64,000 bases of DNA, taken from Phycisphaerae bacterium (GTDB lineage: Bacteria; Planctomycetota; Phycisphaerae; Phycisphaerales; UBA1924). Within the stretch, counting starts at the first letter, position 1. Each line of letters begins with the position of its first letter. The stretch is taken from positions 57,920 through 121,919 of the forward strand of contig JAEUIZ010000057.1 of assembly GCA_016793805.1 (NCBI GenBank). The letters run 5' to 3'. The notes below the pieces were generated by a model, which was not told where the DNA came from, did not search any database, and saw only the letters and a list, made by a program, of their open reading frames with translations. Positions 27,397 to 37,228 of the stretch are shown here, one piece after another. A program made the translations under genes and the position numbers.

Positions 27397-28137
27397 TCAG
27401 GCTCCGCTCCCGGCGCCGCCGATCGACCTCGCGGCCTCCGCACCGCCTCCCGCCGCGCCGACTCCACGCTCGGCCCGCAGGTCCGCGAGCATCTCGATCC
27501 GCTCGAACCGCGCCCGCATCGCCGGGTCGTGGCTGGTGCAGAGCAGCGCCGCCCCATGCCGTCGGCACGCCGATTGGATCAGATCCATCGCCGTCGCCGC
27601 GTTCTCCGGGTCCAGGCTCGCCGTCGGCTCGTCCGCTAGGACCAAGGCCGGCTCGCACGCCAGCGCCCGCGCCACCGCCACGCGCTGCTGCTGCCCGACG
27701 CTGAGTCGATCCGCCATCGCCTCGTGCCGATCCAGCCCCAGTTCCGTCAACAGCGCCGCGGCCCGCGCCCGGTGCTCCCGCGGCGGGACCGCGCTGAACA
27801 TCAGTGCCGCCATCACGTTCTCGATCGTGGAAAACCCGTGCAAAAGATTGAACGTCTGGAAGATCATCCCGATCCGCCGCCCGCGGAACCGATCCCGCGC
27901 CGGCCCGCGCAGCGCGTGAACGTCTTGCCCATCCACTTCCACCCGGCCCGAGGTCGGATCCAGCAGCCCCGCGATCAACTGCAACAGCGTGCTCTTGCCC
28001 GAGCCCGATCCGCCCACGAGTAGCGCCTGCTCGCCGGGATTGAGTCGCAGCGCGCGCACGGAGACCGTCGCGGGCGAGTTCGGCTCGGCGGTCGGGTAGC
28101 GGAAGGAGAGTTCCGAGATGTCAAGTGCGGCAGTCAC
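27397..28137 (-). CDS. MacB/LolD-type ABC transporter ATPase
   Basis: A 246-residue ATPase with Walker A G-G-S-G-S-G-K-S-T, Q-loop F-Q-T-F-N-L-L, signature L-S-V-G-Q-Q-Q-R and Walker B V-L-A-D-E-P-T-A-S-L-D. It is the first gene of the five-gene minus-strand cluster. The GTG at 28137 is chosen because longer frames would cross the divergent CHAD gene and are not homologous to the family. The last about 30 residues are Gly/Ala rich and probably not part of the fold. Confidence 0.88.
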   Translation of the reverse strand: MTAALDISELSFRYPTAEPNSPATVSVRALRLNPGEQALLVGGSGSGKSTLLQLIAGLLDPTSGRVEVDGQDVHALRGPARDRFRGRRIGMIFQTFNLLHGFSTIENVMAALMFSAVPPREHRARAAALLTELGLDRHEAMADRLSVGQQQRVAVARALACEPALVLADEPTASLDPENAATAMDLIQSACRRHGAALLCTSHDPAMRARFERIEMLADLRAERGVGAAGGGAEAARSIGGAGSGA

Positions 28138-28259
28138 GGCAAGTTCGGCGGGATCGGCACTCTCGGCGGGTTCGTCGCCGCGTGCGCTCGGCCCGCTCCG
28201 GCATCCCGGTTCCGCGGTCGGGCCATTCCCGCGGCCGCGTAGGATAGTGCGGAGGGCCC

Positions 28260-30821
28260 ATGCACGTCGGACCCGCCATGCCGCCACCGGACGCCCCGAC
28301 CAAGGCGAGCGATGCCGCTCGGACGGCGTTGCGCGCGCGCCTGCGACGGGTGCGCTCGCTGTTGAGGGATGGCTCGGCGACGGCGCCGGACGACGTGCAT
28401 CGGTTGCGCGTGGGGATCCGAAGGGCGGAGGCGGCGTTGTCGGCGTTTGCGCCCGTCCTGGACGCGGAACGCGCCGATGCCGTGCGCGTGCGGCTGGCGC
28501 GGATTCGCCGGGCGGCGGGCAGGGTCCGGGACGCGGACGTGCGTGCGGCGCTGCTGGCCGAGGTCGTGCGGCACGCCACCGGCGACCTCCGTATGACGAT
28601 CGACGAGGTCGTGGCAGAGATCGGGCGCGAGCGTGCCCGCGCGGCGCGCCGGTTGCGGCGTCGGCTCGGGGAGCGCTCCCCGCGGGGCGTCACGGGCCGG
28701 GCGGGCCGCCTGGTGCGTGCGAGTGCCCTGTCGGTGGCCGACCTGATGCGCTCGCAGCTCCGCGAACGGGTCACGGACGTGCGCGCGCACGCGTCCGCCG
28801 GCACGCCCGAGTCCCTGCACGAGTTGCGGCTGGCGATCAAGCGGTTGCGGTACGCGGCGGAGGTGTTCGGCGATTCGGAGCCCTCGCTGGTGGCGGTCGC
28901 GGAGGAGTTGGGTCGGTTCCAGGGGGCGCTGGGTGCGGCGAGCGACGCCGGGGCGCTGCTGGCGGCGCTGGCGTGCCCGTCGCGGCCCGAGGTGGGGGCG
29001 CTGCTGGGGCGTTGCGAGGCCTTGCGGGCGCGGCGGGAGGCGGAGGCCCGGGCGGCGATCGACGACCGCGAGGCGGGGTTGGAGGTCGCGCTCGGGCGAT
29101 TGGAGCGTGCGATCGCCCCGCCGATGGCCCCGGAACCGGTCGCCCCTGCGAGCGTGAACGGACACGGGCGCGCGCACGGGTCGAGGCGGTGCGCGGCGAT
29201 CGACGTGGGGACGAACTCGATCCGGCTGCTGGTGGCGGAGGTCCGTGAGGATGGGACGCACCGGGTCTTGGACGACGAGCGGGAGGCGTCGCGGCTGGGG
29301 GCGGGGCTGGGTCGATCGGGGCGGCTCGATCGGGCCGCGATGGCGCGATCGGCGGCGGCGATCGCGCGGATGCGGGCGATCGCGGAGGGGTACGGGGCGA
29401 ATCCGATTCGGGTGATCGGGACGGCGGCGTGTCGATTGGCGCGGAACACCGACGAGTTCGCGGCGATGCTGCGTCGGGAGGCCGGGGTCGAGTTGGAGGT
29501 GATCTCGGCGGAGGACGAGGCGCGTCTGGCGTTCGCGAGCGTGGCGTCGGCGTTTGACCTGAATGGGCGGACGGTGGCGGTGGTGGACATCGGGGGCGGG
29601 AGCACGGAGGTGGTGCTGGCGACCAACGGGGTGCCGGAGGTGGTGCGGAGCGTCCCGATGGGGGCGGTGTCGCTGACGGAGCGGCACGGCGGCCCGGAGG
29701 CGGTGGCGGGGCGCGGGTACAAGGCGATGCGGCGGCGCGTGGACCGTGCGCTGCGGCGGGTGGTGGAGACGCCGATCCGTCCGGACGTGGTGATCGGGAC
29801 GGGCGGGACGTTCACGACGCTGGGGGCGATGCTGGTGCATCGGGAGAGCGGGTCGGCGGACGCGTCGCTGTGGGATCGGCCGATCGCGGGGCTGGAGGCG
29901 ACTCGGGCGGACGCGAAGCACATGCTGGAGCGGTTGCGGTCGATGAGCGAGTCGGAGCGGGCGCGGGTGCCGGGGCTGCCGCGGGAGCGGTCGGACATCA
30001 TCGTGGCGGGGGTGGCGATCATCGACCGGGTGCTCAAGCACCTGGGGGCGAACACGTTCCGCGTGCATGACAAGGGCGTGCGCGACGGGCTGATCCTGGC
30101 GATGGCGCGGGAGATGGCGGGGGCGCCGGCGGCGCCGCCGGACGCGATGGCGTCGGTGCGGAGGTTCGCGGAGGCGTGCCGGTATGAGCGGGAGCACAGC
30201 GAGCACGTGACGCGGCTGGCGTTGTCGATCTATGACCAGGTGATCGCGCCGGAGGCCGGGAGGTGGGTGGGGGACGCGGGGCGGGCGCGGCGGGTGCTGG
30301 AGGCGGCGGGGGTGCTGCACGACATCGGGTACCTGGTGAACTACGCGAAGCACCACAAGCACGGGTACCACCTGATCCTGCACGCGGACCTGGCGGGCTG
30401 GACGCACGGGGACGTGCGGGCGGTGGCGAACGTGGCGCGGTATCACCGGCGAGCGGAGCCGAAGATGTCGCACTCGAACTTCGCGGGTTTGCCCCGCGAG
30501 GATCGGGACCTGGTGCGGGTTCTGGCGGGGGTCCTGCGCGTGGCGGATGGGTTGGACCGGACGCACATGCAGCGGGTTCGAGGCGTGCGGGCGAGGCTCG
30601 CGGACGGCGTGCTGACGCTGGAGGTGGAGGCGGCGGGCGACGCGAGCGTGGACGTGTGGGGCTCGCGTGCCAAGAGCGGGCTCTTGGAGCGGGTGCTGGG
30701 GGTGCGGGTGAATCTGGAGTGTCGAACGGCGTTCGGGGACACGGGCGGCGCGGATCGGGACGCGATGGGCGCGCCCAGCGGAGGGGCTGCGACGCTCGCG
30801 GGCAGCGGGAGGCTCGGCTAG
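28260..30821 (+). CDS. CHAD domain - Ppx/GppA phosphatase - HD domain fusion
   Basis: An 853-residue three-domain protein. Residues about 20-290 form a CHAD domain, helical and Arg-rich, with conserved H-R-L-R-V-G-I-R-R and H-E-L-R-L-A-I-K-R-L-R-Y repeats. Residues about 310-600 form an exopolyphosphatase/GppA domain: A-I-D-V-G-T-N-S-I-R-L-L, I-G-T-A-A-C-R, D-I-G-G-G-S-T-E and I-G-T-G-G-T-F-T. Residues about 630-830 carry an HD-type hydrolase region with V-L-H-D-I-G-Y near 683. CHAD domains are known to bind polyphosphate; Ppx cleaves polyphosphate or pppGpp. A single protein that binds and hydrolyses polyphosphate is inferred. It overlaps the convergent topoisomerase VI gene by 4 bases. ATG at 28278 is an alternative start. 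Confidence 0.88.
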   Translation: MHVGPAMPPPDAPTKASDAARTALRARLRRVRSLLRDGSATAPDDVHRLRVGIRRAEAALSAFAPVLDAERADAVRVRLARIRRAAGRVRDADVRAALLAEVVRHATGDLRMTIDEVVAEIGRERARAARRLRRRLGERSPRGVTGRAGRLVRASALSVADLMRSQLRERVTDVRAHASAGTPESLHELRLAIKRLRYAAEVFGDSEPSLVAVAEELGRFQGALGAASDAGALLAALACPSRPEVGALLGRCEALRARREAEARAAIDDREAGLEVALGRLERAIAPPMAPEPVAPASVNGHGRAHGSRRCAAIDVGTNSIRLLVAEVREDGTHRVLDDEREASRLGAGLGRSGRLDRAAMARSAAAIARMRAIAEGYGANPIRVIGTAACRLARNTDEFAAMLRREAGVELEVISAEDEARLAFASVASAFDLNGRTVAVVDIGGGSTEVVLATNGVPEVVRSVPMGAVSLTERHGGPEAVAGRGYKAMRRRVDRALRRVVETPIRPDVVIGTGGTFTTLGAMLVHRESGSADASLWDRPIAGLEATRADAKHMLERLRSMSESERARVPGLPRERSDIIVAGVAIIDRVLKHLGANTFRVHDKGVRDGLILAMAREMAGAPAAPPDAMASVRRFAEACRYEREHSEHVTRLALSIYDQVIAPEAGRWVGDAGRARRVLEAAGVLHDIGYLVNYAKHHKHGYHLILHADLAGWTHGDVRAVANVARYHRRAEPKMSHSNFAGLPREDRDLVRVLAGVLRVADGLDRTHMQRVRGVRARLADGVLTLEVEAAGDASVDVWGSRAKSGLLERVLGVRVNLECRTAFGDTGGADRDAMGAPSGGAATLAGSGRLG

Positions 30822-31942
30822 TCGAGCCAGTCCTTGGCCCGCAGGCGCTCGGGGACGTAGGTCTCGGTGACGTAACTGATGTCCTTGGTGATGAGCGACT
30901 CGACCTCCATCTTGAAGCCGTTGGAAAGGAGCGTGGCGATTTCCTTCTGCCAGCCCTTGTGGTCGCGGAACCAGGGATAGTCCGCGATCTGCCTGGCGCG
31001 CTTGGTGTCGTTGTCGTTCAGGGCGATCTGCACGTCGTCGCTGAGGTTGCAGCGCTCGTAGTCGGCGGCGCGGAGCCCGATGAACTTGGCCTGGGGGATG
31101 GCCAGGCGCTCGCTCTCGAAGGCGAGGGACATGGAGCCCTGCTTGATGACGGAATAGATGTAGTGCCCCCAGGGGTCGCAGTCGAGGAGGCAGTAGATGG
31201 GGAGCCCGAGTTCGCGGTTGAGTCGGGCGAGGAGTCGGCGGACGCCGCGCGGGGGCTGGCCCCCGCCCTCGGTGAGGATGCAGTTGTGCTCCTGCCAGAA
31301 CTTGTCCTCGTTGAAGCGGCTCCAGACGGTGTTCTTCTCGACATGGAGGACGAACTTGGCGTCGCACTTCTTGAACTGGATCACGTCGGGCTCGACGATG
31401 CTGGGGATCGCGTACCCGCCCGAGCCCATGCGTCGGCAGTCGATCTCGTCGCCGGAGTCGACGATGGTGATGTTCCCGACCATCGTGCCGGCCTTCTTGG
31501 CGAAGATGTGGAGTTCCTCGCGCAGGGCGCCGAGGGTGACCTCGAGGTCCTCGAGGACGGCGTCGCTCTCGTCCTGGTCGGCAAAGGTCTTCTCGGACGT
31601 GCCCGCGATGGTGTGCAGGCCCTTGTAGAACATCGCGCGCAGCGAGAGGGTCTTGTCCTGCTCGATGAGCGACTTGACGCCCGCGGCGTGGAGCAGCGAC
31701 TGCATGAAGCCCTTGGCCTGGTTCAGGTTGAAGAGTTCACGCTCCTGGGCGGCCTTGCCCATGCGGAGGATTCCGGCCTTCTTGTCCCAGATCGTGTTCG
31801 AGAGTGCGCGGGTGGGCACGTCGAAGGCGGGCTCGCGGCCGGAGAGGGCGGACTTCGCGACGGCGGCGGCGAGTTCCTCGATCTTGGCGGCGGTCCGCCG
31901 GTCGCGGTCCTTCACGGTGGTCTTGGGGCCCTTCTTGGCCAT
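30818..31942 (-). CDS. top6A: DNA topoisomerase VI subunit A (Spo11/Top6A-like)
   Basis: A 374-residue type IIB topoisomerase A subunit. It contains the 5Y-CAP segment S-L-R-A-M-F-Y-K-G-L, where the catalytic tyrosine is expected (about residue 105), and a Toprim domain with V-E-K-N-T-V-W (about 200) and L-L-D-C-D-P-W-G-H-Y-I-Y (about 255). Top6A normally works as A2B2 with the ATPase subunit Top6B, usually encoded next to it. Here the upstream neighbour is a divergent pseudopilin gene and the downstream neighbour is convergent, so no top6B is adjacent. It may be elsewhere in the genome. Start ATG at 31942 is chosen for the basic A-K-K-G-P-K leader. Confidence 0.88.
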   Translation of the reverse strand: MAKKGPKTTVKDRDRRTAAKIEELAAAVAKSALSGREPAFDVPTRALSNTIWDKKAGILRMGKAAQERELFNLNQAKGFMQSLLHAAGVKSLIEQDKTLSLRAMFYKGLHTIAGTSEKTFADQDESDAVLEDLEVTLGALREELHIFAKKAGTMVGNITIVDSGDEIDCRRMGSGGYAIPSIVEPDVIQFKKCDAKFVLHVEKNTVWSRFNEDKFWQEHNCILTEGGGQPPRGVRRLLARLNRELGLPIYCLLDCDPWGHYIYSVIKQGSMSLAFESERLAIPQAKFIGLRAADYERCNLSDDVQIALNDNDTKRARQIADYPWFRDHKGWQKEIATLLSNGFKMEVESLITKDISYVTETYVPERLRAKDWLD

Positions 31943-32190
31943 GTGGGTGTCCTTTCCGTATCCCGCCCGACCCCCCTTGAAACTGAGATGGGTTGGGGTG
32001 GGGGGGACGTCCCGTGGTAGAGTGTACGACCGTGAAACGGCCGCGCGAGAATCCCGTACAAGAGGCCGACGGAGACGGGGTGCGGGCGCATCTCTGCCGT
32101 CGAAGCGATGTCGTCCACTTGCCCGCGACCGGCGCGGGACCCGACCGGGCGGCGTCGCGAGCGAGCCAGCGGAGCAGCAGGAGTTCACCG

Positions 32191-33219
32191 ATGACACGCA
32201 GGACGTCGCCGCGCGCCGAGGCTGGCTTCACCCTGATCGAGTTGCTCGTGGTGATCGCGATCATCGCGCTGCTCATCTCGATCCTGCTCCCGTCGCTGGG
32301 CGAGGCCCGGCGGGCGGGCAAGTTGGCGATCTGCACGTCGAACTACAAGCAGTTCGGGCTGGCGACCTCGGGGTATGCGGCGGACTTCAAGGACCTGATC
32401 TGGACGTTCTCGTGGCGTGCGGGCAAGGCGTACTCGGAGTATCCGGGCAACGCGTCGAGCACGACGCAGTACGAGGCGATCCAGAACCAGGCGATCACGA
32501 TCATGCGGAACCGGGGCGATCGGCCGGACATCGCGTACCCGATCGCGTGGTTCCCGTTCTCGTTCTACAGCCATCTCGTCATCAACGACTACCTGGCGCA
32601 GCGGCTCCCGGAGAAGATGGTGGTCTGCCCGGAGGATCGCAACCGCCTGGCGTGGCAGACGGACCCCAAGGGGTTCGACTCGGGGGTGTTCCAGCCCGCG
32701 CCGACGAACCAGGGGACCAACGACGGGAAGCGTTGGCCGTACAGTTCGAGTTACCACGTGACGGTGAGTTCGTTCGACGCGACCTCGGCGCCCGCGAGCC
32801 GGGTGCAGCAGGGGGCGACTCACGGGAACTGGGTCATCCCGACGGGCGCGGTCTTCGGGGGTCTGAAGTTGTCGAGCGTCTCGTTCCCGGCGCAGAAGGT
32901 GCACATGTACGACGCGAACCAGCGGCACTTCGGGCGCACGCAGCCGTCGTGGGTGCTCGACTCCTGCCGGCAACCCGTTCTGTTCTTCGACTCGTCGGTG
33001 GTGGTGCGTGGGTCGAGCGTGGCGAACAACGGGTGGCAATCGACAAGCCCGGCGAGCGCGCTGGGCACGCTCGTGACGTACTCGCCGCAGCCGCACGAGC
33101 CGAGCGCGATCGGCGCGGCGACGAACGTGGGGTACGGGCGGTATCGGTGGACGCGGGGCGGGCTCTCGGGCGTGGACTTCGGGGGCAAGGAGATCCGGAC
33201 GGGTCAGCCCGTGCCGTAG
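32191..33219 (+). CDS. Pseudopilin-like protein with canonical prepilin cleavage motif
   Basis: A 342-residue protein with leader [18 protein letters not shown], the textbook prepilin peptidase site with Gly -1 and Glu +5. The C-terminal half is a beta-rich region, with D-A-N-Q-R-H-F-G-R and a [15 protein letters not shown] ending, as in other planctomycete pseudopilin-like proteins. Exported and processed by type II/IV machinery is inferred. No secretion genes are near. Start ATG at 32191 has a GGAG site seven bases upstream. Adjacent gene gap converges with an 11-base gap. Confidence 0.85.
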   Translation: MTRRTSPRAEAGFTLIELLVVIAIIALLISILLPSLGEARRAGKLAICTSNYKQFGLATSGYAADFKDLIWTFSWRAGKAYSEYPGNASSTTQYEAIQNQAITIMRNRGDRPDIAYPIAWFPFSFYSHLVINDYLAQRLPEKMVVCPEDRNRLAWQTDPKGFDSGVFQPAPTNQGTNDGKRWPYSSSYHVTVSSFDATSAPASRVQQGATHGNWVIPTGAVFGGLKLSSVSFPAQKVHMYDANQRHFGRTQPSWVLDSCRQPVLFFDSSVVVRGSSVANNGWQSTSPASALGTLVTYSPQPHEPSAIGAATNVGYGRYRWTRGGLSGVDFGGKEIRTGQPVP

Positions 33220-33229
33220 GCGAGCGGGG

Positions 33230-34977
<1,748 letters not shown>

Positions 34978-35047
34978 CGAGGCGGTGGTGGTGGGAAGCA
35001 GTGGTCGTTGCGGCAGAGGAGGGAGCGAGAGACGCGGAGAGCCTCCG

Positions 35048-35542
35048 ATGCCGCTGGAGATGCGGGCAGAGACGCCGGGCGCGGAGCCGCCCACGGACTG
35101 GAAGGAGTGGCACGCGCGCGTGGTCGCGTTTGCGCGACGATTCGGGGATCGTGCGTTGGCGGACGACATCGCGCAGGAGGTCTGCCTGCGCGTGCTGACC
35201 TATCGGCGAGACGAGCCGGTGACGACGGGGTTCCTGATCGTGACGGCGCGGAACGTGGCGATGCGGCTGCTGGCGTTGCGGCGGCGCGAGGCGCTCGTGC
35301 CGAGCCGGGGCGCCGGGCGACTCGCGGGGGAGGCTGCGCCGGATCGGGCAGAGGTGGTGCGTCGGCTGGCGTCGCTGCCGGACCGCCAGCGGGAGGTGGT
35401 CGAGTTGACCTCGGCGCGAGGGCTGACCGAGCGGCAAGCGGCGCTGGCCCTGCGGATGTCGCGGTCGGCGGTGTGCGCGCGTCGGCGGTCCGCGCTCCTG
35501 CAACTGCGCCGGGACGAGCGCCCTCGGAGCCAGCGCGAATAG
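35048..35542 (+). CDS. Sigma-70-family (ECF-like) RNA polymerase sigma factor
   Basis: A 164-residue protein. Region 2-like sequence: A-D-D-I-A-Q-E-V-C-L-R-V-L near residue 40, then a short region 2.4 with T-A-R-N-V-A. Region 4 follows (about 100-155): L-P-D-R-Q-R-E-V-V-E-L...L-T-E-R-Q-A-A-L-A-L-R-M-S-R-S-A-V. Both parts are shorter than in typical ECF factors but in the right order. ATG at 35048 is the only good start. No anti-sigma membrane protein follows; the next gene is a rhodanese. Confidence 0.75.
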   Translation: MPLEMRAETPGAEPPTDWKEWHARVVAFARRFGDRALADDIAQEVCLRVLTYRRDEPVTTGFLIVTARNVAMRLLALRRREALVPSRGAGRLAGEAAPDRAEVVRRLASLPDRQREVVELTSARGLTERQAALALRMSRSAVCARRRSALLQLRRDERPRSQRE

Positions 35543-35604
35543 GGCGAGTGCCCGTCACCGCGAGAACCGAGGCGGTCCCTATAGTTGCCAAGAAAGGGGG
35601 CCAT

Positions 35605-36186
35605 ATGGTTGCAGCGGGTTCATCCACGGAAGTCGATCCTCGGACGGTTCAGCAATGGCTGGATGCGGGGGAGGCGGTGCTGGTTGACGTGCGCGAGGCG
35701 GACGAGCATCGGCACGAGCGGATCGCTGGGGCGGTGCTTGTGCCGCTCTCGAAGTTCCGCCCGGAAGCGATCGCTCATCTGCCCGGACAGCGGATCGTGA
35801 TCCACTGCAAGTCGGGTCGTCGCGGCGCGGACGCGTGCCGGATGGCGGCGGACCTTGGCGCGCTGAACCTGGCGGGTGGGATCGAGGCGTGGAAGCGCGA
35901 GGGGCTGCCGGTGGTTCGGGGCGGTGGCGTGGGGATCAGCGTGCTGCGGCAGGTGCAGATGGTGGTCGGGGTGATGGTGCTGGCGAGCGTGGCGCTGGGG
36001 TACCTCGTGCATCCGGGATTCCTTGGGATCGCGGCGTTCTTTGGCGCGGGGCTGACCTTCGCGGGAGCGACGGGGTTCTGCGGGCTGGCGGCGGTGCTGT
36101 CGGCGATGCCGTGGAACAAGGCGCCGACGGCGGAGCGTGCAAAGAGTGGAAAGGGATCGTCGTGCTGTGGGGGTTCGTGTCACTAG
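35605..36186 (+). CDS. Rhodanese-domain membrane protein (YgaP-like)
   Basis: A 193-residue protein. The rhodanese domain (about 5-105) has the persulfide-forming cysteine in H-C-K-S-G-R-R-G near residue 74 and the usual D-V-R-E-A-D-E-H segment. Two membrane segments follow (about 118-160: V-V-G-V-M-V-L-A-S-V-A-L-G-Y-L and A-F-F-G-A-G-L-T-F-A). The C terminus ends S-S-C-C-G-G-S-C-H, a Cys-rich tail. This layout matches E. coli YgaP-like rhodaneses, which handle sulfane sulfur. A carboxymuconolactone decarboxylase-like gene lies 54 bases downstream, suggesting a small redox/detoxification unit. Confidence 0.82.
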   Translation: MVAAGSSTEVDPRTVQQWLDAGEAVLVDVREADEHRHERIAGAVLVPLSKFRPEAIAHLPGQRIVIHCKSGRRGADACRMAADLGALNLAGGIEAWKREGLPVVRGGGVGISVLRQVQMVVGVMVLASVALGYLVHPGFLGIAAFFGAGLTFAGATGFCGLAAVLSAMPWNKAPTAERAKSGKGSSCCGGSCH

Positions 36187-36240
36187 GTATCGAGCGCGAT
36201 GGCCGGCACGCCCGGCGCGCGCGGCGAGAAGGGGGTCGCG

Positions 36241-36597
36241 ATGAGTCATGATCCGGCAGCGTTCTACGCGACGCACGTCGCGGAGATGGTGGCGATGAAG
36301 GCGATGGCGCCGGACCTGGGCAAGGCGTTCGGGCCGTTCTTTCAGACGTTGATGAAGGAAGGGGCGCTCGGCGTCAAGCAGAAAGAGTTGATCGCGCTGG
36401 GCATTGCGGTGGCGACGCACTGCGAGCCGTGCATCTATGCGCACGTCGAGAAGTGCCTCAAGCACGGGGCGACGGCGGCGGAGATCATGGAGTCGGCGGG
36501 TGTGGCGGTGGTGATGGGCGGTGGTCCGGCATACATGTACACGCCGGTGGTCGCGGCGGCGATCCGGCACTTTGAGGGGGCGAAGGCGCTCGCATAG
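36241..36597 (+). CDS. Carboxymuconolactone decarboxylase / AhpD-like protein
   Basis: A 118-residue small helical protein of the CMD/AhpD-like fold, with the active C-x-x-C in H-C-E-P-C-I-Y-A-H near residue 63. Members act as alkylhydroperoxidase-linked reductases or of unknown specificity. It follows the rhodanese gene in the same direction. ATG at 36241 is preferred over an in-frame GTG-rich leader because family members start near this residue. Confidence 0.82.
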   Translation: MSHDPAAFYATHVAEMVAMKAMAPDLGKAFGPFFQTLMKEGALGVKQKELIALGIAVATHCEPCIYAHVEKCLKHGATAAEIMESAGVAVVMGGGPAYMYTPVVAAAIRHFEGAKALA

Positions 36598-36677
36598 TGG
36601 CACGTCGGTTGCGATCGAAGCGCTCGCTCGCGGGACGGGCGAAGCGAAGACGGTGGCGCCTCCGCTAGACTCGTCGC

Positions 36678-37223
36678 GTGGCGGATGTCCGCGATGTCAG
36701 TTCGACGGCGTTTCGCGAGCAGCAATCTGGGCCGTTGCTGGATGCGGTGTACGCGCAGTTGCGTGCGATCGCGCAGCAGCGGATGAACGCGGAGGGCGTG
36801 GGGCACACGCTGCAGGCGACGGCGCTCGTGCATGAGGCGTTTCTGCGGATCGGTCGGGATCGGAGCGTGCCGTTCGCGAACCAGGCGCACTTCTTTGCGA
36901 CCGCGGCGGAGGCGATGCGGCGGATCCTGGTGGACCATGCTCGGGCGAAGGGCGCGGCCAAGCGTGGCGGGGGCGCGGCGCGCACGCCGCTGTCCGTGGT
37001 CGATCTGGCGGCGGACTCGGACCCCGGGGAAGTCCTGGCGCTCGACGAGGCGCTGCAACGCTTGGAGGCTTCGGAGCCGGAGGTCGCGGCGGTCGTGCGC
37101 CTGCGGTTCTTTGCCGGCTTGTCCGGCGACGACACGGCGGCGGCGCTAGGCGTGTCGGCGCGGCAGGTGGATCGGCACTGGGCGTACGCGCGGGCGTGGC
37201 TGCTTCGCGCGATGGCGGGTTGA
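36678..37223 (+). CDS. ECF sigma factor of the planctomycete kinase-linked type
   Basis: A 181-residue sigma factor. Region 2: H-T-L-Q-A-T-A-L-V-H-E-A-F-L-R-I and F-F-A-T-A-A-E-A-M-R-R-I-L-V-D-H-A-R. Region 4: V-V-R-L-R-F-F-A-G-L-S-G-D-D-T-A-A-A-L-G-V-S. This pattern resembles the TIGR02999-type ECF-like family. Start is GTG at 36678. The Ser/Thr kinase gene begins 5 bases after its stop. Planctomycete ECF factors often sit next to such kinases, so phosphorylation by the kinase is a plausible switch. Confidence 0.88.
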   Translation: MADVRDVSSTAFREQQSGPLLDAVYAQLRAIAQQRMNAEGVGHTLQATALVHEAFLRIGRDRSVPFANQAHFFATAAEAMRRILVDHARAKGAAKRGGGAARTPLSVVDLAADSDPGEVLALDEALQRLEASEPEVAAVVRLRFFAGLSGDDTAAALGVSARQVDRHWAYARAWLLRAMAG

Positions 37224-37228
37224 ATCTG

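Noticed and set aside
28134..31367. A 1077-codon minus-strand frame across the CHAD-Ppx gene
   Set aside because: It runs antisense to a protein with recognised domains and into the topoisomerase gene in another frame; composition is unnatural.
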